Shown: positions 1 to 5,258 of the stretch, piece by piece | Layout: every line of letters starts with the position of its first letter | Position numbering within the stretch: position 1 is the stretch's first letter | Assembly (NCBI GenBank): GCA_947623615.1 | Contig: CANQHH010000094.1 | Coordinates: 1-5,258, forward strand | DNA from: an uncultured Clostridia bacterium | GTDB lineage: Bacteria > Bacillota > Clostridia > TANB77 > CAG-508 | Direction: 5' to 3' | DNA: 5,258 nucleotides | Program-made: the position numbers and the translations under genes | The notes under the pieces: model-generated | What the model was told of the DNA's origin: nothing | Seen by the model: only the letters and a program-made list of their open reading frames with translations | Database searches by the model: none

Positions 1-582
1 GGAACAGTTGTAACATCAGATCTTACATATGAAAATGAGCTTGTTGCGCAAGATGTAAGAAAACAAGAATATAATGTAATAGCATTACCTTCACAAATTG
101 AAACAGGCGATTATATTGATATAAGATTGAGATTACCAAATGGATTAGATTATATAGTTGTAGCACATAAGGAAGTTACAGTTCCTACAATAAGTGATAT
201 TGCATCAGATAGTTGCATATGGGTAGATTTATCAGAGGTAGAAACTTTAAATATGAGTGCTGCTATTGTCGAGGCATTTAGAATGAATGGTGCTAAACTA
301 TATGCAAACAGATATGTTGAAGCAGGAATGCAAAGTGCTACAGTTACATATTTACCATCAGATGAAATTATAGCATTGATGGAAAAAGATCCTAATGCAT
401 TACAACAAGCTAAAAATGAATTGTTTGCTAGAACACGTACAGAAAAATCTTTGATAAGAAATCCAATAAACAAAGCAGTACAAAATGAAGATTCAGATGA
501 TAATTTAATGGATAAAGTTCAAACCGAAATCCAAGGATTACAAGAAGAAAGAGAACAATATTTAGAATCTCTAGGATTATAA
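1..582 (+). CDS. cpaB: CpaB/RcpC-like SAF-domain pilus assembly protein, 3' part
   Basis: The frame is open from the first base of the window, so the 5' end is missing and 193 residues remain; an internal TTG at 127 is not a believable start. Residues about 25-60 resemble the end of the SAF-type region of CpaB/RcpC: a stretch ending in ALPSQIETGDYIDIRL, with G36-D37 and D40 matching the G-D-x-V-D pattern of that family, followed by a strand pair up to AHKEVTV. The rest (about 60-150) is mixed alpha/beta. The last 35 residues are acidic and probably helical or coiled-coil. In Tad systems CpaB acts outside the membrane next to the pilus channel. Position directly upstream of TadZ-like and CpaF-like genes supports the call. 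The fold assignment is by motif and context, so a more distant SAF-domain protein is possible. Confidence 0.6.
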   Translation, partial: GTVVTSDLTYENELVAQDVRKQEYNVIALPSQIETGDYIDIRLRLPNGLDYIVVAHKEVTVPTISDIASDSCIWVDLSEVETLNMSAAIVEAFRMNGAKLYANRYVEAGMQSATVTYLPSDEIIALMEKDPNALQQAKNELFARTRTEKSLIRNPINKAVQNEDSDDNLMDKVQTEIQGLQEEREQYLESLGL

Positions 583-585
583 AAT

Positions 586-591
586 AGGAGG
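586..591 (+). promoter_or_regulatory. Shine-Dalgarno site of the first TadZ-like gene
   Basis: A perfect AGGAGG lies 5 bases before the ATG at 597 and just after the stop codon of the upstream gene. It fixes the start of the 232-residue protein and shows close operon packing. Confidence 0.85.
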
Positions 592-596
592 AAACA

Positions 597-1295
597 ATGA
601 AAAAGATAGGCTTTATAGGAAGTTATGATAAAACAGATATGATTATATATATTGCTAAAATTTTAGTTGCAACAGGAAAAAAAGTTATAGTTATAGATTC
701 TACGGTAAATCAAAAAGCTAAATACATTGTTCCTGTTATAAAACCTACAAGATCATATGTTACTGAGTTTGAAAAAATAGATGTAGCAGTTGGTTTTAAA
801 GATTATGATGAAATAAAGGCATATTTAGGTATGCCTTTGCATGCAGAATTAGATTATGATATGGCTTTAATTGATGTAGATAGTGCAGAAGGAATTGAAA
901 AATTTAATTTGAATCAAGCAATAAAAAACTTTTTTGTTACTTCATTTGATGCGTTTTCACTAAAAAGAGGCTTGGAAGCACTTGGCGGACTTAAAGAGGT
1001 ATTGAAGTTAACTAAAGTATTATTTTCAAAAAATGCAACAAAAGAGGAAGATGCGTATTTAGAGTATTTATCTTTAGGATACAAAATAAAATGGGAAGAT
1101 GAAAGGGTTTATTTTCCATTTGAAGTTGGGGATTTAAGTGTTATTGCTGAAAATCAAAGAGTATCAAAAGTTAAATTTAAAAAATTAAGTACTCAATATA
1201 AAGAGGCATTAATATATATTGCAGAGCAGATTTCTGATAAAGATGATTATTCAAAAATTAGAAAAATTTTTAAACAATTAGAAAAGGGTGTATAG
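597..1295 (+). CDS. Divergent MinD/ParA-fold protein, TadZ/CpaE-like (first of a pair)
   Basis: A 232-residue soluble protein. It aligns by eye with the MinD/ParA fold: strand 1 (KKIGFIG), a degenerate P-loop at residues 8-13 (GSYDKT, with K12 and T13 kept and the preceding Gly replaced by D11), a helix, and strand 2 ending at D34 (KKVIVIDS). The spacing from K12 to D34 equals that from the P-loop Lys to the Asp in MinD. A second strand YDMALIDVD (87-95) matches the hhhhD switch motif. FPFEVGDLSVIAENQR (173-188) matches the late MinD segment that contacts the nucleotide base. TadZ/CpaE proteins position Tad machinery at the pole or membrane and are often poor ATPases. The next gene starts 2 bases after the stop. 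Nucleotide binding is uncertain. An orphan MinD-like protein is the alternative, but the CpaF-type neighbour favours a pilus role. Confidence 0.62.
   Translation: MKKIGFIGSYDKTDMIIYIAKILVATGKKVIVIDSTVNQKAKYIVPVIKPTRSYVTEFEKIDVAVGFKDYDEIKAYLGMPLHAELDYDMALIDVDSAEGIEKFNLNQAIKNFFVTSFDAFSLKRGLEALGGLKEVLKLTKVLFSKNATKEEDAYLEYLSLGYKIKWEDERVYFPFEVGDLSVIAENQRVSKVKFKKLSTQYKEALIYIAEQISDKDDYSKIRKIFKQLEKGV
1285..1290 (+). promoter_or_regulatory. Shine-Dalgarno site inside the end of the upstream gene
   Basis: AGGGTG lies within the last codons of the upstream gene, 7 bases before the ATG at 1298. This arrangement suggests translational coupling of the two MinD-like proteins and so roughly matched amounts. 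Confidence 0.65.
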
Positions 1296-1297
1296 TA

Positions 1298-2137
1298 ATG
1301 GCGATAGTTACATTTAAAAGTGATGAAGTAAAGGAAACTGCACAAACGTTGTCTGTTGCAGCAATTGCTACTAAAATGGCTATAGAACATAATTATAAAA
1401 TATTGGTTGTGTCAACAAGTTTTAAGGACAAAACTTTAGAGAGTTGTTTTTTTGATATTAATAGATTAAATGAAACACTTGCAGCTATAAATAAAGACAA
1501 AAAAGTAGGAATAGAATCTGGAGTAGAGGGACTTTTAAAAGTTTTGGCGGGTAATAGAACAAGTAATGAAATTGTAAAAAATTATTCTAAAATTGTTTTA
1601 AGAGATAGACTAGATGTTTTAGAGTCACCAGTAGCTGTTGAATATAAAGATTATGAGGCTACAACAGAATCGTATGCAGAGATATTAAGAATGGCTAATA
1701 GGTATTATGATATAGTATTAGTTGATTTATGCAAGAGAATGAAACCAGAACATGCACAAGCAATAATAGATATATCAGATGTTGTAGTTATAAATTTAAC
1801 TCAAAGATTGGCTTGTATAGATGATTTCTTGAAAAGAAAAGAAGAAGATGAGTTTTATAAAAGAAAAAATATAATGATACTTATAGGACGATATGATAGT
1901 TTTTCTAAATATAATGCAAAAAATATAACAAGATATATGAAAGAAAGAAAACAAGTTGGGGTTATACCTTATAATACATTATTTTTCGAAGCTTGTTCAG
2001 AAGGAAAAATAATTGATTACTTTTTAAAAATGAAAAATATTGATGAAAGTGATAGAAATTATTCATTTATTAAAGAATCAGAAAATATGGGCAATAGTAT
2101 TATATATAAATTGCAAGAATTACGAATGAAATTATAA
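1298..2137 (+). CDS. Second divergent MinD/ParA-fold protein, TadZ/CpaE-like
   Basis: A 279-residue protein with no signal peptide or membrane segment. Strand 1 (AIVTF, residues 2-6) leads into a loop KSDEVKETAQT (7-17). Aligning the following helix with MinD places A15, Q16 and T17 where Gly-Lys-Thr normally stand, so the P-loop lysine is replaced by Gln. Strand 2 is YKILVVS. YYDIVLVDL (136-144, D143) matches the hhhhD motif. VVVINLTQR is the next core strand, and VGVIPYNTLFFEACSEGK (220-237) matches the late MinD/CpaE segment in which a Pro-Tyr-Asn/Asp is followed by a conserved Glu-Ala. The fold is therefore convincing while catalysis is doubtful. It is not a simple duplicate of the upstream gene, as identity looks low. 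A likely role is as a TadZ-like partner that localises or regulates the ATPase encoded next. The start is set by the Shine-Dalgarno site inside the preceding gene. Confidence 0.62.
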   Translation: MAIVTFKSDEVKETAQTLSVAAIATKMAIEHNYKILVVSTSFKDKTLESCFFDINRLNETLAAINKDKKVGIESGVEGLLKVLAGNRTSNEIVKNYSKIVLRDRLDVLESPVAVEYKDYEATTESYAEILRMANRYYDIVLVDLCKRMKPEHAQAIIDISDVVVINLTQRLACIDDFLKRKEEDEFYKRKNIMILIGRYDSFSKYNAKNITRYMKERKQVGVIPYNTLFFEACSEGKIIDYFLKMKNIDESDRNYSFIKESENMGNSIIYKLQELRMKL

Positions 2138-2150
2138 TCCTTGAATTAGA

Positions 2151-2156
2151 AAGGAG
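2151..2156 (+). promoter_or_regulatory. Shine-Dalgarno site of the CpaF-like ATPase
   Basis: AAGGAG lies 10 bases before the ATG at 2167, in the 29-base gap after the second TadZ-like gene. No other start with a ribosome site is available, so the hydrophobic N terminus of the ATPase is part of the protein. Confidence 0.75.
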
Positions 2157-2166
2157 ATAAGAGAGT

Positions 2167-3339
2167 ATGCTTAACATAATAGGAATAGCGCTCGTTCTAT
2201 TAGTGGGTGCTATGCTAGTAATGAATTTTCTTAAAAAGAGAAATGCTGAAGAAGCAGAAGCAACCATTGAGGTAGATGATAAAACATATACACTAGATGT
2301 AATGAAAGCATTTGTTAAGAAAAGATTGGATGAAATTACTAAAATAAACTTATATGATATTGGTCTTTCAGAAGAGGAATTAAAGAGAAGAAAGAATAAA
2401 AAATATGAGTTGAAAAAAGCTTTAAAAGGATGTACATATGGTGATGTTAATGATAAAAAATATGTAAAAGAACTAATATATGATTTATTATATAGAGAGT
2501 ATGGTGTGGATGAAACAAATGTATCAAAAGCAATACCATTTGATATTCCATCATTATTAACAGCACAAGATAAATTTGATGTAATTTTATATATGTATAA
2601 AAATGAATTCGGATATGAAGCTTTGGGTGAAATTATAAATAAATATAATTTGGATCAATTGAAATATGTAGCAGGAGAAGCTAAACCATGCTATGTTATA
2701 ACATCAGAAGAAATAAGCGATATATACGAAAAAGAAAACTTTGTTCTAACACTAGAGGACAAAATAAATATTGTTGTGCAAAGAATATATCAATATTATA
2801 AAGGATATAGCAGTATTGATGAAATTAGAGATATGAATATTGATGGTGTTTCAGGTGGTGTATCAGGTTTACCAGAGAGCTTTTTAAGTCAGGTTGCACA
2901 AACAGATGGAGATTATTTAAGCCAGATTGCTGAACATAAGGTTCCACGTGCTTGTGATAGTATTTGGATAATGTTTCATGGTAAATCAATACGTTTAGCA
3001 TTTTTATCATTTGGAACAGAGGCAGAGTTGAAAAGGGTATGTCAAAATATATATAAATATAATAACCCTGGACAATTATCAGATACAAATGGTTACAAGA
3101 TTAATGAAATGAAAGACGGTTCTCGTGTCGTTGTTGTAAGACCAAGTATGTCTGAAACATGGGCTTTCTTCGTAAGAAAGTTCGACGTAAAACGTGCAAC
3201 ATTAGAGCAAATTATCAGATTCCCTGGAAAGGAAGATGCTATAGATTTATTAAAATATTTAGTAAAAGGAGCAAGAATAATATCTCTTACAGGAGAGCAA
3301 GGTTGCCGGAAAAACAACAATGCTTATGGCAATGATTGA
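2167..3339 (+). CDS. N-terminal fragment of the CpaF-like ATPase (as sequenced)
   Basis: Read without frame correction, this gives 390 residues. The first 379 are genuine ATPase sequence up to GEQG of the P-loop; the last 11 (beginning CRKNNNAYGND) come from the wrong frame before a TGA. It contains the N-terminal hydrophobic helix NIIGIALVLLVGAMLVMNF followed by KKR, which predicts a short N-terminal membrane anchor with the bulk in the cytoplasm. The lysine- and glutamate-rich helical stretch that follows is not recognised. The segment around residues 260-340 matches the domain that precedes the motor core in CpaF. If made as such, the product would be a membrane-bound ATPase N-domain lacking nucleotide binding. 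Confidence 0.55.
   Translation: MLNIIGIALVLLVGAMLVMNFLKKRNAEEAEATIEVDDKTYTLDVMKAFVKKRLDEITKINLYDIGLSEEELKRRKNKKYELKKALKGCTYGDVNDKKYVKELIYDLLYREYGVDETNVSKAIPFDIPSLLTAQDKFDVILYMYKNEFGYEALGEIINKYNLDQLKYVAGEAKPCYVITSEEISDIYEKENFVLTLEDKINIVVQRIYQYYKGYSSIDEIRDMNIDGVSGGVSGLPESFLSQVAQTDGDYLSQIAEHKVPRACDSIWIMFHGKSIRLAFLSFGTEAELKRVCQNIYKYNNPGQLSDTNGYKINEMKDGSRVVVVRPSMSETWAFFVRKFDVKRATLEQIIRFPGKEDAIDLLKYLVKGARIISLTGEQGCRKNNNAYGND
3303..3310 (+). other. Frame break 1, inside the Walker A loop
   Basis: The bases read ggt-tgc-cgg-aaa in the upstream frame and move to gga-aaa-aca-aca downstream. One extra base restores the P-loop: losing a T gives GEQGAGKTT, losing the G gives GEQGSGKTT, and losing a C gives GEQGCGKTT. 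All three are acceptable Walker A loops, so the exact extra base cannot be fixed. There is no homopolymer longer than two bases at the break; the five-A run at 3310-3314 lies just after it, in the restored frame. Confidence 0.85.
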
Positions 3340-3526
3340 AAATATATATGAAACAATGAACCTTCGTATTACAGAGACAGCGTTCGAGTTGCACTTAAGA
3401 AAAATATATCCAACAAGAAATATTTTATCAATGCGTGAAACAGAAACAGTATCTGGACAAGATTGTTTGGACGTTCAGAAAAAAACTGATGGTTCTGTTA
3501 ATATAATCCGGAGAGGTTGCAACTGA
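3305..3526 (+). pseudogene. Middle fragment of the CpaF-like ATPase
   Basis: The second reading frame carries native residues 380-447: the end of the P-loop, the helix after it (MLMAMIENIYE), the Asp-box-like TETAFELHL and the strand leading to Walker B (GSVNII). It then runs five foreign residues (RRGCN) to a TGA at 3524. The ATG at 3320 is simply the Met after the P-loop and has no Shine-Dalgarno site, so this is not an independent gene. Confidence 0.75.
3507..3512 (+). other. Frame break 2, at the Walker B motif
   Basis: The frame reads ata-atc-cgg-aga, then reaches a stop at 3524. Omitting one C (3508 or 3509) gives ata-atc-gga-gag, that is I-I-G-E-V, matching the IIVGEV strand of CpaF proteins. 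The bases form TCCGGA. No homopolymer longer than two bases is present at the break. Confidence 0.85.
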
Positions 3527-3542
3527 CCCCGTAGCATCATGG

Positions 3543-4130
3543 ATGATCCAATCAGCACAGGTTGCTTCTAAGTTTACATTATTTACTCACCACGCTAAGA
3601 CTTTTCCAGATTTAGTAACAGCCCTTCGTAACTCTATGTTAAGAGCTGGAGTATTCAAAGATGAAAAAACAGCTGAGGAACAAGTTGTACAAGTATTAAA
3701 TTTTGATATTCACTTAGTAAAAGACTTTAGAGGAAGAAGATATATAGAAAGAATAACAGAATGTATACCTGTAGAAGAAAAAAATGAGTATACATTTGAC
3801 CATAGAAATGAAAAGACATTAGAGGGTAAATTTGATAAATTTATGGACAATGCAACGATATTCTTTACTAAAACAACAAACAGAGAGTTGTTTAAATATG
3901 TTAATATTATGGAATACCAAGATGGTACTTATGTACTTACAAACCCTATATCTGAAAGAAACATAACAGAAATGAGAAACAACATGGATGATAGTGATGT
4001 GGATTTATTTGATCAATTCTTAGATAAAGTATGGGGAATAAAACCTAAGAAAATTGAAGATTATGATGACGATTTGGATGGTACTGAACCTAAAAAGAGG
4101 GGAAGAAAGGTTAAACCTGTAACAACATAA
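3543..4130 (+). CDS. C-terminal fragment of the CpaF-like ATPase (as sequenced)
   Basis: The third frame is open from just after break 2 and encodes native residues 448-653; the ATG at 3543 (residue 459) is internal and lacks a ribosome site. QSAQVASKFTLFTHHAKTF matches the CpaF stretch that ends in the His-box (TTIHANSPRDA in relatives), with H475 as the probable conserved histidine, and DLVTALRNSMLRAG matches the helix after it. The remainder carries strands typical of the family's C-terminal domain, then an acidic stretch (IEDYDDDLDG) and a basic end (KKRGRKVK) not expected in a standard CpaF. Translation of this part depends on frame recovery upstream. Confidence 0.55.
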   Translation: MIQSAQVASKFTLFTHHAKTFPDLVTALRNSMLRAGVFKDEKTAEEQVVQVLNFDIHLVKDFRGRRYIERITECIPVEEKNEYTFDHRNEKTLEGKFDKFMDNATIFFTKTTNRELFKYVNIMEYQDGTYVLTNPISERNITEMRNNMDDSDVDLFDQFLDKVWGIKPKKIEDYDDDLDGTEPKKRGRKVKPVTT

Positions 4131-4144
4131 TAAGATATAAGAAC

Positions 4145-4152
4145 AAAGGGGG
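4145..4152 (+). promoter_or_regulatory. Shine-Dalgarno site of the TadB/TadC-like gene
   Basis: AAAGGGGG lies 12 bases before the ATG at 4165. The GTG at 4153 runs into a TAG at once, so the ATG is the only sensible start. The spacing is on the long side. Confidence 0.65.
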
Positions 4153-4164
4153 TGTATCCATAGT

Positions 4165-5258
4165 ATGCAAGGCAATATAGCGTTGTACTTTACTGCGGGT
4201 GCAGGAGCTTTATTTGTAGTAATATTAATTTTATATTTCATGCTTAGAAAAAAAATGGAATCCTCTGGAGTCCGTGAGATACAGCGATTAAGGGCTGGAA
4301 CAGAAGAAAAGAAATATTCAAGTGAAGTAATATTTCAAAAATTATATGTATTTTACTTGAAAGTGCCATTTTTTAAGAGATATTTATTAAAAATAAGACG
4401 TAGGCTAGAAATTATAAATATTGATGATGAGTATTTGACAAGAAAGCAATCATCTAAAATACTTACTAATACACTTCTTGTAATGGTACCAGTAACACTT
4501 GGTATAATATTAGTAACGAAAAATAATTTCTTATTATTAAGTTTCTTATTAGTTTTTGAAATATTTATGATAGATACATTTATTGGAGGAATGGTAGACA
4601 AATTAGATAATAAGCTATTAAGAGAACAAGTAAATTTCTTTGCAGAAATAAGACATGCATATCATGAGTTTAATATGGTTGAGGAAGCTATATATCAGGT
4701 CGCACAAGATGATGAGGCACCAGAGATGTCAAGACAAGCAGAAAAAATATATGAGGTTTTAATATCTAATGATCCGGAATCTGAACTAGAAAAATATTAT
4801 GATGTTGCACCAAATAGTTACTTAAAGGAATTTGCTGGAGTATCTTACTTAACTAAAGAGTTTGGTGATAGAACAGTAGATGGTTCTTCACTATATTTAA
4901 AAAATTTAAATAATATTACACAAGAAATGCAATTAGAAATATTAAAAAGAGATAAATTAGATTATGTGTTCCAAAGTTTATCAATTATATCATTTGTACC
5001 AATTTTGCTAATAGAACCAATAAAAAATTGGGCAATGGGACAATTTAGTTTTACACAGTCATTTTATAATGGAAAACTAGGAATGATAGTACAAATATTA
5101 CTATTGTTATTAACATTTGTATGTTATATATTAATCAGAAAGATCAAAGATAATGGTTCAACAAATGTAAATACAAAAAATACAGAAAATCCATGGCAAG
5201 CCAAATTATATAAAATAGGTATTGTCAAAAGGTTTGTAGATTTATTTATACCAAATCA
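4165..5258 (+). CDS. tadB: TadB/TadC-like inner-membrane platform protein, 5' part
   Basis: Open from ATG 4165 to the window edge, giving 364 residues plus two bases; the C terminus is missing. Predicted membrane helices lie at about residues 7-27, 100-118, 122-143, 267-286 and 306-326. Between helices 1 and 2 is a basic cytoplasmic region with RRRLEIINIDDEYLTRK, similar to the pre-T2SSF segment of TadB/TadC. Between helices 3 and 4 is the cytoplasmic four-helix region: KLDNKLLREQVNFFAEIRHA and then EEAIYQVAQ correspond to the family pattern of L-R-x-x-x-x-F followed by a hydrophobic helix and a small E-x-A-x-x-x-V helix. Such proteins form the membrane platform on which the CpaF ATPase acts. 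Following cpaF, the TadB position is likely, but TadB and TadC cannot be told apart here. The CCGGA at 4774-4778 is in frame and shows no break. Confidence 0.68.
   Translation, partial: MQGNIALYFTAGAGALFVVILILYFMLRKKMESSGVREIQRLRAGTEEKKYSSEVIFQKLYVFYLKVPFFKRYLLKIRRRLEIINIDDEYLTRKQSSKILTNTLLVMVPVTLGIILVTKNNFLLLSFLLVFEIFMIDTFIGGMVDKLDNKLLREQVNFFAEIRHAYHEFNMVEEAIYQVAQDDEAPEMSRQAEKIYEVLISNDPESELEKYYDVAPNSYLKEFAGVSYLTKEFGDRTVDGSSLYLKNLNNITQEMQLEILKRDKLDYVFQSLSIISFVPILLIEPIKNWAMGQFSFTQSFYNGKLGMIVQILLLLLTFVCYILIRKIKDNGSTNVNTKNTENPWQAKLYKIGIVKRFVDLFIPN

Larger units (their letters stand above)
2167..4130 (+). pseudogene. cpaF: CpaF/TadA-type secretion ATPase with two +1 frame breaks
   Basis: Dropping one base near 3303-3309 and one near 3507-3510 joins three reading frames into a single 653-residue protein. 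It is the hexameric motor ATPase that powers Tad pilus assembly at the inner membrane. Order of parts in the repaired protein: membrane anchor (about 3-22), a helical region of unknown type (30-230), the beta-rich N-domain with DGSRVVVVRPS (317-327) and RKF (337-339), Walker A GEQGAGKTT (376-384), an Asp-box-like TETAFEL (402-408), Walker B IIGEVATDP (446-454), a His-box THHAKT (473-478) and a charged, acidic then basic tail. The first break falls in Walker A and the second at Walker B, so none of the separate pieces could be a working ATPase. Codons remain clean on both sides of each break, which argues against long decay. Sequencing error, recent mutation or recoding are all possible. Confidence 0.8.

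Noticed and set aside
150..473. Minus-strand open frame of 107 codons
   Set aside because: It lies opposite the CpaB-like gene, has no ribosome site and no recognisable motif; it is a shadow of the real frame.
127..582. Independent 151-residue gene starting at TTG 127
   Set aside because: The frame is open to the left edge, there is no ribosome site before the TTG, and the upstream residues match the SAF-type region of the same protein.
3291..3295. AGGAG upstream of frame break 1 as a prfB-like frameshift stimulator
   Set aside because: It is about 11 bases from the shift, whereas the prfB element sits about 3 bases away, and the bases are needed to encode Gly-Glu. Break 2 has no such element upstream.
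2825..3320. Two minus-strand open frames opposite the ATPase gene
   Set aside because: Both are antisense to conserved ATPase sequence, with no ribosome site or family resemblance.
3514..3524. Short palindrome GTTGCAAC just after frame break 2
   Set aside because: Eight bases with no loop space cannot form a useful RNA hairpin, and break 1 has no counterpart.
4131..4164. Possible terminator between the ATPase and TadB-like genes
   Set aside because: No stem followed by a T run is visible; the gap holds only a ribosome site.
4020..4601. Minus-strand open frames across the end of the ATPase gene and the start of the TadB-like gene
   Set aside because: They are antisense to well-supported genes and show low-complexity Ile/Asn/Ser-rich translation.

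Overview
The window is a strongly AT-rich stretch (roughly 30% GC by eye) with every gene on the + strand, tight spacing and good Shine-Dalgarno sites. Codon use is dominated by A/T-ending codons, TGG encodes Trp and TGA acts as a stop. This fits a low-GC Firmicute, most likely a clostridial or related gut-type bacterium. The assignment rests on composition and gene style only, because no taxonomic marker is present.

Layout: (1) the 3' end of a CpaB/RcpC-like SAF-domain protein (1-582); (2) and (3) two adjacent, divergent MinD/ParA-fold proteins of TadZ/CpaE type with degenerate P-loops (597-1295 and 1298-2137); (4) a CpaF/TadA-type secretion ATPase with an N-terminal membrane anchor (2167-4130), interrupted by two +1 frame breaks; (5) a TadB/TadC-like (T2SSF-type) polytopic membrane protein that runs off the right edge (4165 to end). 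No terminator, promoter, RNA gene, insertion sequence or CRISPR array was seen. No gap between genes exceeds about 35 bases, so the genes look like one operon.

Together this is a divergent Tad (Flp pilus)-like assembly operon: a CpaB-like periphery protein, TadZ-like localisation factors, the motor ATPase and the inner-membrane platform. No secretin is visible, as expected for a single-membrane cell, but the flanks are not shown.

The most notable feature is the ATPase. Its reading frame shifts once inside the Walker A loop and once at the Walker B motif. Removing one base at each place restores a continuous 653-residue protein. Both breaks have the form xxC-CGG-A, and these are the only two in-frame CGG codons in about 1,700 codons of the window. 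This may be sequencing error, a decaying gene, or +1 frameshifting at a hungry or unassigned CGG codon. The sequence alone cannot decide.
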